Shown in pieces: positions 27,344 to 37,238 of a stretch of 64,000 bases of DNA. The notes below the pieces were generated by a model that was given only the letters and a program-made list of their open reading frames with translations, ran no database searches and was not told where the DNA came from. The position numbers and the translations under genes are program-made. Numbering within the stretch: the stretch's first letter is position 1; every line of letters begins with the position of its first letter. Location of the stretch: assembly GCA_020628645.1 (NCBI GenBank), contig JAHDES010000022.1, positions 30,092 through 94,091 of the forward strand. Reading direction: 5' to 3'. Source of the DNA: Saprospiraceae bacterium (lineage in GTDB: Bacteria > Bacteroidota > Bacteroidia > Chitinophagales > Saprospiraceae).

Positions 27344-27868
27344 CTACCGAATCAAAGCATAAATCGCCACACTGATAAACTTTCCATCTTTTACTTCACA
27401 ATCGCGCATTGTTCCTTCATATTTGTAGCCTACTTTCTCAATCGCTTTTCTACAATTTTGATTATCATCCACTACAAAACCTTCAATTCGATGAAGATTC
27501 ATCCTTTCAAAGGCATATTGACAAATCGTGGGCATTCCTTCTTGTAAATAGCCTTTTCCCCAATGTTCGGGCAAGAGCCAAAAACCCACTTCTGCTTTTT
27601 GATGTTCGTGTGACCAATCATTAAATCCACCCGCACCAACAAATACGCCATCTTCCTTTCGACAGATCGCCCACCAGAGTCCCGTTTTTGTTTCTTCTAA
27701 ATTTTTAAACCATGCCAGCTGTTCTTTAGTAGCTTCCAAACTATCATAAGAAACGCCATAATAACGAATTACCTCAGGATGCGACAAACCATAGAATACA
27801 AGTTCTAAATCTTCTGCTTGGAATTGACGATACACTAAACGATCACTTTGTAAACTGGGAAATGCCAT
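27344..27868 (-). CDS. GNAT acetyltransferase of the RimJ/RimL type
   Basis: 174 residues. SDRLVYRQFQAEDLELVFYGLSHPEVIRYYG is the usual N-terminus of RimJ/RimL-like enzymes. EVGFWLLPEHWGKGYLQEGMPTICQYAFE holds the acetyl-CoA binding motif A (the GKGYLQE loop), and NLHRIEGFVVDDNQNCRKAIEKVGYKYEGTMRD is the characteristic C-terminal motif. Such enzymes acetylate protein N-termini, amino sugars or small amines; the acceptor here is unknown. Confidence 0.92.
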   Translation of the reverse strand: MAFPSLQSDRLVYRQFQAEDLELVFYGLSHPEVIRYYGVSYDSLEATKEQLAWFKNLEETKTGLWWAICRKEDGVFVGAGGFNDWSHEHQKAEVGFWLLPEHWGKGYLQEGMPTICQYAFERMNLHRIEGFVVDDNQNCRKAIEKVGYKYEGTMRDCEVKDGKFISVAIYALIR

Positions 27869-28129
27869 AATTGATATTAATAAGGTTTCGAGTTGAATCT
27901 AGTCTATTTTGAAAAGAAAAACAAATTAAGATATCCATTATAAAAAACGTGATGAAAGCAAGCATAGTTTCCAACTACTAAGTAAGGGGTGTTAATTATG
28001 AGGGCAAAAATTTTGAGATCACCAAACCCGCCTGTCATAAATTATAATCATTTATGGCGGACAGGAAAGCTGAAATAGCGACAGGATGGAATGTTTGAAA
28101 CTCAAACTACGATCTGTAATATAGATAAT
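27869..28129. other. Intergenic region with a CCTGTC/GACAGG inverted repeat
   Basis: Around 28029-28065, CCTGTC-ATAAAT and ATTTAT-GGCG-GACAGG form an imperfect palindrome. No ORF with coding character or RNA gene is seen. Confidence 0.4.
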
Positions 28130-28131
28130 GA

Positions 28132-28437
28132 ATTGAAAATTTATTTAGAGTAGATTTGACAGGAGCGAATGTGACAGAAGTTAAAAATCTTTCTCTGCAA
28201 CAACTCGCTAAAGCCAAAACCCTTTATGGTTGTAAAAATCTACCTGAAGACATCTACGAAGCCCTACAAGCTCCAGAATATGGGCACCTCTGGAAAAACC
28301 CGGATGAAGAAGAAGAAGAGAAAAAACGATACCAATATACCCTTTTCCCCTTTCTTTTCGTTTATACTTTGAGCGGGACAAAAAAGTCATTTTGTTTCTC
28401 TTTTTTCACGCTCAGAGTTATACCAATAAAGGGATGA
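28132..28437 (+). pseudogene. Remnant of the C-terminal end of a pentapeptide-repeat protein
   Basis: The frame opens after a stop at 28129 and has no ATG at its front. LTGANVTEVKNLSLQQLAKAKTLYGCKNLPEDIYEAL is the familiar end of pentapeptide-repeat proteins, where a last A(D/N)LxGAN repeat is followed by LTxxQLxxAKTLY. After LWKNPDEEEEEKK the frame continues into AT-rich sequence without protein character. Only one repeat unit is left, so this is probably the 3'-end of a decayed gene. A small functional peptide starting at the TTG at 28156 is less likely. Confidence 0.6.
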
Positions 28438-28564
28438 ATTAACCTGCCCGACAGCAGGTGGGTTTTTACAAATTTATCCCGTGTCGTTTATAACAAAAAG
28501 ATAAGTCTTTTTTAGGAAATTATTTCGTTACTCTTTGTGTAAAATCGCGTTAAAAAGATGGGAG

Positions 28565-28733
28565 CTTAGAAGCTGTTTGAATTTAGTTTTTTGAATAATA
28601 TGAAAATTATTTTTCCGTCAGATAAGGCATAAAAAACGGAGTTTAGCTGCGCTAAATGAGTATTTTTAGAACGAAATATGGCGTAAAAAGAAGTTCATAT
28701 TAACAATAGTATTAAATTCAAACAGCTTCTAAG
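28565..28733. repeat. 169-bp foldback element with 21-bp inverted ends
   Basis: C plus TTAGAAGCTGTTTGAATTTA (28565-28585) is perfectly inverted at 28713-28733. Further inside, TTGAATAATATGAA imperfectly pairs with TTCATATTAACAA, and TTTAGCTGCGCTAAAT forms a central hairpin. No ORF and no clear target duplication is seen. This is MITE-like. The remaining gap up to 28849 holds only a short GGTAGACGG/GTCTACCGTC palindrome (28781-28820). Confidence 0.75.
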
Positions 28734-28849
28734 TATAAATCAAGATAACGATAATTCCAAAATTAAAAGCTTAGACGGTGAACGGTAGACGGTTTGAATA
28801 TCAACTACAGTCTACCGTCCCTTGATTACTGTATATTTAACAACAACCT

Positions 28850-30832
28850 ATGCAATTGCAATATATTCTCTTCATTATTATCCTTTTGGGAAGCCAATTG
28901 ACTGGTTTTTCTCAAGAAGTCATTACCAAAAAGACCGCGACGGGGAAAGCGAAAAGCTTGTATGATCGTGGCGTGAAATATAGCTCCAATAGTATCTATA
29001 CCAAAGCACTCGCTGATTTTGAAAAAGTGATCAAACTAGCCCCTAATTTTATTGATGCCCACATTCAACTGGCAATGGTACAATACGATTTGAAAGCTTA
29101 TGCCAAAGCAGAAACCTCTTTTGAAAAAGCATTGGCACTAGATGGAGAATATAAATCGCGGGTGTATTACATGCTGGCGACTACAGAAGCCTATCAAGAA
29201 AAATATGATGAAGCGATTGCTAATTATGAGGCATTTATTGAACGCGCCAAACCCACTAGCGATACCGAGCAAAACCTAAAAAAACGTGCAGAAAAACACA
29301 TCAAAAATTATAGTTTTCTAAAAGAAGCAAAGAAAAATCCCGTTCCATTTGATCCACAATCTGTTGGAAGTAATATTAATACCATCGACCAGGAATATCT
29401 TCCTTCCTTAACTGCCGATGGACAAACGATGATTTATACCAAGCGTATTCGCGGACAGGAGGATTTTTATCAATCGGAATTTCGAGATGACAAATGGCAA
29501 TTGGGAACGCCCATTTTAGAAATTAACAATCCACAATCCAATGAAGGAGCGCAAAGTATTTCTGCTGATGGTCGCTTTTTAGTCTTTACCAAATGTGGCG
29601 AAATGGATGGTTTTGGAGCATGTGATTTGTATTTTTCTGAAGTACGTAATGGACGTTGGACACCTCCTGCGAATATCGGTGCACCGATCAATACACGCGC
29701 ATGGGAAGCTCAGCCAAGTCTATCCGCAGATGGGCGAACGCTTTATTTTGCGAGTACCCGAAAAGGAGGAATGGGAGAAAGCGATATTTGGATGAGTCGC
29801 CGAAACAAAGCTGGAAAATGGAGTACACCTGTTAATTTAGGTGCGCCCATCAATACGGCGCAAAAGGATGAAACGCCATTTATGCACCCTGATGGAGCAA
29901 CGCTTTATTTTATGTCGAATGGGCATCCTGGGATGGGGAGTTTTGATTTATATTATAGCCGAAAAACAGAAAATGATTCTTGGAAAGAACCTACTAATTT
30001 GGGCTATCCAATTAATACCGATTCACATGAAGGAGCAATGATTGTAAGTTTGGATGGAAAAACCGCATATTTTGCTTCCAATCGGGATTTCACCAAACAA
30101 GAAGACGAACAAAGCACTACTGGGACGGATATTTATAGTTTTGAATTGTATGAAGCCGCGCGTCCTAAAGCTGTGACTTATGTTAAAGCCCTAGTCAAAG
30201 ATGGTAATACGGGCAAGCCTTTACAAGCCAATGTAGAAATGGTCAATCTCACTAAATCAGAAATTTACTCTTCTTCCGTTACGGATACCGATGGAGAATT
30301 TTTAGTGTGTTTACCTTTGGGGAAAAATTATGGTTTGAATGTATCGAAAGAAGGCTATTTATTTCATTCTGAAAATTTTGCCTTAGATGCTTTACAGTCT
30401 TTAGATAAACCCTATTTATTGGAAATTGAGTTGTTTCCCATTCCAACAGAAACCGCTTCAACTACTTCTCCAACAACATCAACGCCTCTAAAATCGAATC
30501 CGATTATCTTAAAAAATATCTTCTTTGAAACAGGCTCCGCTGAATTATTATCCAGTTCCTTTTCAGAATTGAATAAATTGTATGGTCTATTAAATGAAAA
30601 TGCCAGTTTACGCATTCAAATCAATGGACATACCGATAATGTAGGTAGTGATACCGATAATTTCCAACTCTCCGATGCCCGCGCTAAGTCCGTTTATACT
30701 TGGTTAATCGAAAAAGGAATTACTGCCACTCGTTTATCTTATAAAGGCTACGGCGAAAGCCAACCCATCTCTACGAATGATACGGATGAAGGGCGACAAG
30801 CGAATCGACGGACAGAATTTGTGGTTTTATAG
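28850..30832 (+). CDS. porE: PorE-like T9SS component: TPR, PD40 propeller, carboxypeptidase-regulatory-like and OmpA domains
   Basis: 660 residues; the signal peptide (1-22) ends at GFSQ. TPR repeats (about 35-150; AKSLYDRGVKYSSNSIYTKA) come first. PD40/WD40-like repeats follow (about 165-430; YLPSLTADGQTMIYTKR, AQPSLSADGRTLYFASTRKGGMGESDIW). A carboxypeptidase-regulatory-like fold is next (about 445-520), then an OmpA_C domain (about 545-660; INGHTDNVGSDTDNFQLSDARA) that binds peptidoglycan. This order is that of PorE of Porphyromonas gingivalis, which anchors the type IX secretion machine to the cell wall. Paralogues of this layout exist in Bacteroidota, so the exact identity is probable, not certain. 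It is alone on the plus strand. Confidence 0.75.
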   Translation: MQLQYILFIIILLGSQLTGFSQEVITKKTATGKAKSLYDRGVKYSSNSIYTKALADFEKVIKLAPNFIDAHIQLAMVQYDLKAYAKAETSFEKALALDGEYKSRVYYMLATTEAYQEKYDEAIANYEAFIERAKPTSDTEQNLKKRAEKHIKNYSFLKEAKKNPVPFDPQSVGSNINTIDQEYLPSLTADGQTMIYTKRIRGQEDFYQSEFRDDKWQLGTPILEINNPQSNEGAQSISADGRFLVFTKCGEMDGFGACDLYFSEVRNGRWTPPANIGAPINTRAWEAQPSLSADGRTLYFASTRKGGMGESDIWMSRRNKAGKWSTPVNLGAPINTAQKDETPFMHPDGATLYFMSNGHPGMGSFDLYYSRKTENDSWKEPTNLGYPINTDSHEGAMIVSLDGKTAYFASNRDFTKQEDEQSTTGTDIYSFELYEAARPKAVTYVKALVKDGNTGKPLQANVEMVNLTKSEIYSSSVTDTDGEFLVCLPLGKNYGLNVSKEGYLFHSENFALDALQSLDKPYLLEIELFPIPTETASTTSPTTSTPLKSNPIILKNIFFETGSAELLSSSFSELNKLYGLLNENASLRIQINGHTDNVGSDTDNFQLSDARAKSVYTWLIEKGITATRLSYKGYGESQPISTNDTDEGRQANRRTEFVVL

Positions 30833-30837
30833 ATTTT

Positions 30838-30898
30838 TAGATCGCTGCGCTTTGAGACCACTCACTTCGTGGGTTGAGCGATTGCTGCGCTGCGAGAC
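30838..30898. repeat. REP-like repeat of the TAGATCGCT family, copy 1
   Basis: Begins TAGATCGCTGCGCT and contains ACCACTCACTTCGTGGGTTG. The same sequence, with few changes, is found inverted at 56715-56762. It lies 6 bp after the PorE-like stop. Confidence 0.6.
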
Positions 30899-30946
30899 TT
30901 GATATTTTCTATATTGTGGCTTGGGGATCGCCCTATTGTGAGGCTT

Positions 30947-31033
30947 TTAGAATCCATCTTTCCATTTTTGTGCGGTGGCGATGGCTGTTTCGAGCATTGG
31001 ATCAGCCCAATTTTTTATTTTCATCCCTTGCAT
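30947..31033 (-). CDS. Possible 28-residue ORF or gene remnant
   Basis: The frame reads MQGMKIKNWADPMLETAIAT up to AQKWKDGF and a stop. It has the look of the C-terminal end of a cytosolic protein and is more GC-rich than the surrounding gap. The frame stays open upstream (LSKKTFIG) until it meets the hairpin near 31060. A decayed gene end is more likely than a real small protein. No family recognised. Confidence 0.25.
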   Translation of the reverse strand: MQGMKIKNWADPMLETAIATAQKWKDGF

Positions 31034-31053
31034 TCCTATAAAAGTTTTTTTTG

Positions 31054-31088
31054 ATAAAAAAAGCGTTCTCCCTCACGGAAGAACGCTT
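31054..31088 (-). terminator. Terminator downstream of the cohesin/dockerin gene
   Basis: AAGCGTTCT (31061-31069) and AGAACGCTT (31080-31088) form a perfect stem. On the minus strand it runs into a seven-T tract. It is about 170 bp beyond the stop codon at 31258. Confidence 0.65.
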
Positions 31089-31257
31089 GTACACATGAAC
31101 TTTGAGACCCCTAATTTGTCTCTTCGTTACATATAAACTACTCAACTTTTCTTTATAGTGTAGCCGTAAAAACGACTGACTTTTCTCAAATTTTGTCTTA
31201 ATTTTCCAACTAAATGTATTGGAAAGTCATCCGAAGATGACTTCCAACACCCGTGAG

Positions 31258-34200
31258 TTAGTCGATTAATAACATTTTCTTAATAGCAGCGTGGGTAGGA
31301 GTTTCTAATTGATAGTATAGAATTCCACTTGCCATATTATCGGTATTGATAAACCATTCGTTGTAGCCACCATCAAATGTGCCTTTTTCTACCTTCATTA
31401 CTTGACCTGCCATATCAAAGATGGTCAAAGTCGCTGTACTAGCTTCTGGTAAATTAAAGCGGATGGTTGTAGTACCACGGAATGGGTTTGGTTCATTTTG
31501 AAGTAATTCAAAAGTAGCGTCGTTCGATACGATACCATTTGTTGTATCGAAATGTAAATCAACATCAAAAATATTCAATTCATCATCATAAGCTTCTGCA
31601 CTAAGGTGACGATTCGTGATAGCAATCGCTTCACTTAATTGTACCGTTGCAGTTGCTTCAAATTGAAGTGTAAAGACGATGTCTTCTTCTGCTAAATTGG
31701 TAGCTTGCGCAGTATTCCAACTAATTGTTACTATACCTTCATCTAAGAATGTAGTACCAAGGTTTTGTTCTCCGAAACCAACTAATTTTGTACTTTCAAT
31801 CCCTGTAAAAGAAAGGGTTTTTGTATCAAAAGATAAGCCCATTTGGAAACCATTTAAGGTAGCTACATCTTTTACTTGAATAGGAATATTGACAGTTTCT
31901 CCTAGAGCAATTAAACGATCTTTTGCTAAGAAGCTTACAGTGCCATTTGTATTACGTTCTGTTTCTCCTAGTAAAGAATTCGCTATTGCACTACCATTTA
32001 CATCACCAACTTTTACCCCTACAAAATCCATTTTCATTTCATCTGTTTCCAAATCATTTAGCGTTCGGAATTCAGGGAAGGCTTCTGAGAATGGATTATT
32101 TGGATTCGGGAATACATAAGAAGCATCCACAAATCGCCAAGAGGTGTTATTCTGGAAATCTGTGATGATGTGTAAGATCATTTGACGAAGTTCGACGATA
32201 TCAGCAGTAGTGATAGTACCATTATTATTAACATCTGCAGCAATAATCTTATATGGAGAATCTAGTTTTTCTACATCTAAAATGTGTTGGCTTATTAATA
32301 CTAAATCATATGTACTGATACCATTTGTAGGATTGATATCTTTGTTTGGATCAATGGTATAATTAGAATGCATTGGAAGATCATTGAAGTAAAAATCTCC
32401 AGTAGATTCTGTCATACTTGGATTCCAATCACCATCATCAGAAGAAAGATGTACTTCTACTTTTTCTACATCTTCACCAAATTCATTGGTAATATGACCC
32501 GCAACTGCTGCACGCGAATTGTCAGATTCAGTAACATTAAAGTATTGAGTACAGGTAGAAGCATTGCCACATCCATCTTCAGCTGTAAATATTACACGAT
32601 GTAAACCTGCTAATACTGAAGCATCAAGTGTAGAAGCAGTACCGACAGAATCAATTGTTCCATCATCATTTAAATCTAAACTAAAGCCATACGATAAAGT
32701 AGCATAACAAGCATCTGTTGCCGATCCATCAATGCTTACACTAGCAGTAGCACCTACTGCACTTGTCATAAAACTCAAGGTGTCACTAGAACAAGTAGTA
32801 AAAGTAGGAGCGACGGTATCGGTCACTTTAATTACTTGTGTATATCGGAAATATCCATCGCCATCGTCTGAGTAGGTATTGGTACTTTCAGAAACTACAT
32901 TTCCTGAAGGTGTGTTCGTAGTAGATTGATTATCATAAATACACCAGTTGATAACAGTAAAGGTTCTGAAAATCTTGTAACAAGCACCCTCAACTACTTC
33001 AAATCGTTGATCTACTGTACTGATGCCAATTTGCGCACAAACATCATTTGTGATAATAGGTGCTCCAAGATCGCCTAAATTGTCAGGAGAAATACAAGTA
33101 GAAACCGTTTGATCTGCTGGAAATTGTACTGTAAAACTATTTACTGCTGTTACTACAATGGTTTGGTCACAAGAAGAAGTACTTCCATTAGAATGAGCGG
33201 TCCAAGTACGCGTAATTGTACCAGCTCCACAATCCAATGTACCTGAATCTGTATAAGTAATGGAATCCAATACACAATTGTCCCAAGCATATCCATCAAT
33301 AGCGTTCGTTGCTGAAAGCCCATCACGTACATTTCCTGTAATCGTTAAATCTCTATAATCTTGTGTGCAGTCAATAGTTGCATTAGGAGGACAAGTGATA
33401 AATGGCCCAATTTTGTCCTGTACAACAACTTCTGACATACAGTCATTATAATTACCAACTGCATCGTATACTCGAAGAATAACCATAAAACTAGAATCAT
33501 CACAATTAATATCAATGCAATCGGTAAATGGAACAGCCTCTCCGTCTGTCATGCGTTTAATTCTAATAGCAGAAACGCCACAGTTATCGTAGCTGCCATT
33601 ATCAATATTACTTGCGCATACTTGTGTAATTCCGCTTACAGAATTACTTAGTGCTACTATGGTTTGATCTTCACAAATAGCGACAGGTTTATCATCATCT
33701 GTTACACAGTAAAAGGTATTACAAACGGCAGTATTGCCACAGTCGTCAGTTGCTGTAAATTCGACTCGGTAACATCCCATATTTAGTTGAACCATTGTCG
33801 TTAAATCAGGAACATTGATAACAAAAGTTCCAAGGGTATCATATACAATAGCAGAATATGTTACATCACCACAAGTATCGCTTGCAGAAGGTCGATTCAG
33901 TAAACCAACATGATAACAAGCACCATCATTGGATGAAGACGTATTTAATACAATAGGATTGGAAGCACTTCCACCTTGATCAGTAGCACTTGGACAACTA
34001 GCAAAAGTAGGAGCAGTTGTATCTACTGTTTTGATGATTTGAGCAAACGAATTCACTTCAATTTCTCCATCACACCAATCAATTACCGTCCATTCACGAA
34101 TGAATTTACTCGTATTTCCACATAAATCTTCTAGTGGAATATCAGTATAAGTTACAGAGTATTTACAAGCTGTATGTGAGTCAGCCAATGCTAAAAATTG

Positions 34201-35907
34201 TGGATCACCATCATCATCAGAATCAGTTACTGGAAAGCCATCCATTCTACTTCTTCCAGGACGAGAATCATTATCATAAGCAGGATTGGCGTAATTAGGC
34301 ACATATTGTGGATCAATGCCAGCTAAACTAGCAGTAGTAGTGGCAGTATTACATTCTACAGAAATAGGAGACACAGGATCTCGAATATCATCTGGTCGAA
34401 GAATGTAGATAAATTGCTCACAAGAAGTAACACTATTACCTAATCCATCGCTAATTTGCCATGTACGAATAATAACTCGTTCAATATCAAAACCAAAACT
34501 TGGTAATAAATCAGCATCAGGTACAGGGATTTGATAATCAGGTTCAAAAGCATCAATGAATCCATTTCCACCATCATCAGTATCTTGAGCATCAGCAAAA
34601 GATTCCATTTCATACATCGAACAATCGCCTAATTCTGTATCAATCATCGTTGTATCACCTAAACTGGTACAATCATTAAATGTTGGTGTAGTTGTAGCTA
34701 TACTATCACCACAGTATAAGACATATTGTCGATCAGCTAGTGGAACAGTACAGGTAGGACCAGTTAAGTCAGAGACGGTAATCTCCCCCCAGCAATAAAT
34801 TCCAAAAGATGGATTATTCATATCTAAAGCAGAACCATCCATTCCATCTACTGTAGGAGTATAAGTTACTTGTACCGTATACGTACCTGGAGATTCAATG
34901 CGATTATCGTCATCTCCTACGATAGTGACCGTATATTGATGATCTTCTGTACATGGCGCTTCTAAAATCATATCTGCCGTAATATCAACCCAACAACTTG
35001 CGCCAAGGGTAACATTTACATTATCGTTACATACCATGACAGGCTCTACATAAACACGTTGTTCACAAGTATAAGTGTCACCTGTACAATCTGATGCGGT
35101 CCACGTAAGGGTATAAACACCTACATCTACACCTGCAGGAACAGATACAGAAGTAATAGAACCAATATCAAAACCAGAACCAGCTTGAGGATTAATAGCT
35201 GCTGCATCTGCACCCGTCAACCCAAAATCGGCAGGTAAAACGGTATACATCACCATAGTTTCATCACAAGGACCAGTTACGGTAGGGACAGGAATACTAA
35301 AAGCTCCAGCTTCGCAGGTATTTTGTGTTGCAGCAACATGTACATCAGGCGCACAAGTAATAGCACAACAAGTACAACTTACTTCAATGTTCCAGTCTTC
35401 CCAATCAGGTAAACAAGTATGTGAATAAATTGCTAAATAGACGGTTCCATCTGCACTTGTACAAGGGGTAGATCCATCGGCTGTATAAGCTACACTTACA
35501 CAGCGATCAGCATCTGCGCTACCAGTAGAAGCGATTAATGTACCTGCTAGATCATCAAATAAATCCGCTTGTGCTGTAGTAGCACCATCTCCATCATAGC
35601 AGATTTTGAAGGTGTATCCTTTTGCATTGTCAATCGTAAATTCCCAAACATTTCCAGATAAACCTACAAAAGTATCACTTGCATCACAAGTAGTAGGTAA
35701 TGTACGTGTACTATCACTTACGATTGGAGTAGTAATAGGACATAAAGGCGTTTGTGCTTGAAGTAAATCTAAATTAGTCAAACTAATAAAGATAAGAAGT
35801 GTAAATAATCTCCCATTTTTTAGATAAGTCCACAGGGTGTCTCTAAATTCAGGATCATAATTTGCCACACGCTTTTTGTTGCTATTCGGCAACGTAAAGT
35901 GTTTCAT
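31258..35907 (-). CDS. Large T9SS cargo protein with HYR-like repeats, dockerin and cohesin-like domains
   Basis: 1549 residues. A long N-region precedes a hydrophobic signal (about 35-52, ending LLQAQ). A pre-peptidase-like domain follows (about 55-180), then many Cys-containing HYR-like repeats rich in SVTYTDIPLEDLCGN and CDDSSFMVILRVYDAVGN-type strands. A dockerin type I pair is near 1225-1310 (DVNNNGTITTADIVELRQMIL). Then comes a cohesin-like domain (about 1340-1450; GETVNIPIQVKDVATLNGFQ), and the type A sorting tail closes the protein (LLQNEPNPFRGTTTIRFNLP ... KKMLLID). Dockerin and cohesin in one chain suggest intramolecular or intermolecular self-assembly at the cell surface; this is inference. 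Its upstream region carries a 20-bp tandem repeat. Confidence 0.85.
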   Translation of the reverse strand: MKHFTLPNSNKKRVANYDPEFRDTLWTYLKNGRLFTLLIFISLTNLDLLQAQTPLCPITTPIVSDSTRTLPTTCDASDTFVGLSGNVWEFTIDNAKGYTFKICYDGDGATTAQADLFDDLAGTLIASTGSADADRCVSVAYTADGSTPCTSADGTVYLAIYSHTCLPDWEDWNIEVSCTCCAITCAPDVHVAATQNTCEAGAFSIPVPTVTGPCDETMVMYTVLPADFGLTGADAAAINPQAGSGFDIGSITSVSVPAGVDVGVYTLTWTASDCTGDTYTCEQRVYVEPVMVCNDNVNVTLGASCWVDITADMILEAPCTEDHQYTVTIVGDDDNRIESPGTYTVQVTYTPTVDGMDGSALDMNNPSFGIYCWGEITVSDLTGPTCTVPLADRQYVLYCGDSIATTTPTFNDCTSLGDTTMIDTELGDCSMYEMESFADAQDTDDGGNGFIDAFEPDYQIPVPDADLLPSFGFDIERVIIRTWQISDGLGNSVTSCEQFIYILRPDDIRDPVSPISVECNTATTTASLAGIDPQYVPNYANPAYDNDSRPGRSRMDGFPVTDSDDDGDPQFLALADSHTACKYSVTYTDIPLEDLCGNTSKFIREWTVIDWCDGEIEVNSFAQIIKTVDTTAPTFASCPSATDQGGSASNPIVLNTSSSNDGACYHVGLLNRPSASDTCGDVTYSAIVYDTLGTFVINVPDLTTMVQLNMGCYRVEFTATDDCGNTAVCNTFYCVTDDDKPVAICEDQTIVALSNSVSGITQVCASNIDNGSYDNCGVSAIRIKRMTDGEAVPFTDCIDINCDDSSFMVILRVYDAVGNYNDCMSEVVVQDKIGPFITCPPNATIDCTQDYRDLTITGNVRDGLSATNAIDGYAWDNCVLDSITYTDSGTLDCGAGTITRTWTAHSNGSTSSCDQTIVVTAVNSFTVQFPADQTVSTCISPDNLGDLGAPIITNDVCAQIGISTVDQRFEVVEGACYKIFRTFTVINWCIYDNQSTTNTPSGNVVSESTNTYSDDGDGYFRYTQVIKVTDTVAPTFTTCSSDTLSFMTSAVGATASVSIDGSATDACYATLSYGFSLDLNDDGTIDSVGTASTLDASVLAGLHRVIFTAEDGCGNASTCTQYFNVTESDNSRAAVAGHITNEFGEDVEKVEVHLSSDDGDWNPSMTESTGDFYFNDLPMHSNYTIDPNKDINPTNGISTYDLVLISQHILDVEKLDSPYKIIAADVNNNGTITTADIVELRQMILHIITDFQNNTSWRFVDASYVFPNPNNPFSEAFPEFRTLNDLETDEMKMDFVGVKVGDVNGSAIANSLLGETERNTNGTVSFLAKDRLIALGETVNIPIQVKDVATLNGFQMGLSFDTKTLSFTGIESTKLVGFGEQNLGTTFLDEGIVTISWNTAQATNLAEEDIVFTLQFEATATVQLSEAIAITNRHLSAEAYDDELNIFDVDLHFDTTNGIVSNDATFELLQNEPNPFRGTTTIRFNLPEASTATLTIFDMAGQVMKVEKGTFDGGYNEWFINTDNMASGILYYQLETPTHAAIKKMLLID

Positions 35908-36746
35908 AGTGTGAGAGATTTAGTGAAAAAATAAATAGTGTTTCAAAAAAATAAATAGTGTTTCAGTAATTTCTGATGTTTATTTAGTGTTCTAGTCCTT
36001 CGAAAAAGACATAAAGTGGGCTATAGATACACTGACATTTCAGTGATCTATGAATCAAAAGAAGTTTAAATTTTAGGGAGGAGTTAATTTAAACTCTTGC
36101 GTTCATTTCGGGTAATAAAATTCTAGATCAAATAGATGTTATCATCCAAATGACATGTTCATTACTTAGAATAAAAAACCAGTTACAATGTAAATGCGCG
36201 GTCGGTATTAGCTTGTTCGATGTTTCTCATTAATTACAAAATACGTGTATGTTCGTTCGTTGGATTACAATAGGTGATATGTTAGTCACCTTACTTTGTT
36301 GTAGTGATTCTTAAATTTTAAACTCAAATGATACGCCTGTATAGAATTATCTAAATAGATTGAAAAAAGGATTCAATAAAAGAATAATTCAACAATGCTG
36401 TACATATCATGTACGAGTATTGACAGGGTCGTCAAAGGTCGGTCTAAGGGATGGGAAAAGTATAAAATAATAGTTCAATTCAAATTGCGGCTTATCATTT
36501 TTAGAACCTCAATGCGTCTTATTTTTTTCAAAATATTCCTTATTGACGATTATGATACACAACTTGGATGGTTTTTATACTTACGGTTTATATGTTAAAC
36601 TTTGCTATATGTGGAAAGTTGCAAAAAAATTACAACTTTTTTTAACGTTAACTATAACGTTCTCCTTATAAAAGACAAACATTATGCCATTTTTACATAT
36701 GTTTATACTTTTAATTGAAAAGACTATAAATATAAATTAGATTATT
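35908..36746. other. Long AT-rich intergenic region
   Basis: About 840 bp without convincing genes. It holds a tandem pair of AAAAAATAAATAGTGTTTC (35925-35944 and 35945-35964), directly upstream of the cohesin/dockerin gene, and a hairpin AGGTGA-N8-TCACCT near 36271-36290. A 67-codon ORF at 36395-36598 lacks protein character. Confidence 0.5.
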
Positions 36747-37238
36747 ATGTACCGAGGCGCATTTTTACGAGACTTATTGAAGCGTGTTCAATCTCAGTTA
36801 GAACAACTTCCAGCAGAAGATTTAAAGCATAAAGAACATCCAGAAAAATGGTCTAAATTGGAGATTTTAGGACATTTGGTGGATTCTGCTTATAATAATC
36901 ATCAACGTTTTTTGAGAGCAGAAGAACAAGGAAATCTAATATTTTTTGGTTACAATCAAAATGAGTGGGCGCGTTTGAATAATTATCAGAAACGCACCAC
37001 TCAAGAAGTAATCAATCTATGGTATACCGTAAATGTCCATCTAAGTTATTTAATTGATGAAATACAGGAAGATTTTTTTATAAAAGAAATGACTACGCAT
37101 AATTTCCATCAAATTGGGATGCGGACAGTGGAGGAGGGAAGTCCATCATCTTTAGCTTATCTCTATGAAGATTATCTCTTTCATTTGGAACATCATTTAG
37201 CGCAAATAGTACCTAGTTTTGAGCGAAGTATTGCTTAA
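36747..37238 (+). CDS. DinB-family protein
   Basis: 163 residues forming a four-helix-bundle DinB_2 domain. EKWSKLEILGHLVDSAYNNHQRF (His43, His52) and YLFHLEHHLAQI provide the likely metal-binding His residues. Such proteins are metal-dependent thiol or bacillithiol transferases, or of unknown function, in many Bacteroidota. The length fits the family. The stop codon overlaps the 3'-end of the convergent haloperoxidase gene by 4 bp. Confidence 0.88.
   Translation: MYRGAFLRDLLKRVQSQLEQLPAEDLKHKEHPEKWSKLEILGHLVDSAYNNHQRFLRAEEQGNLIFFGYNQNEWARLNNYQKRTTQEVINLWYTVNVHLSYLIDEIQEDFFIKEMTTHNFHQIGMRTVEEGSPSSLAYLYEDYLFHLEHHLAQIVPSFERSIA

Noticed and set aside
28208..28390. Antisense ORF over the pentapeptide-repeat relic
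   Set aside because: No recognisable protein; mirror of the degenerate frame.
36395..36598. 67-codon ORF in the long gap
   Set aside because: AT-rich, irregular composition, no motif, no promoter-like context.
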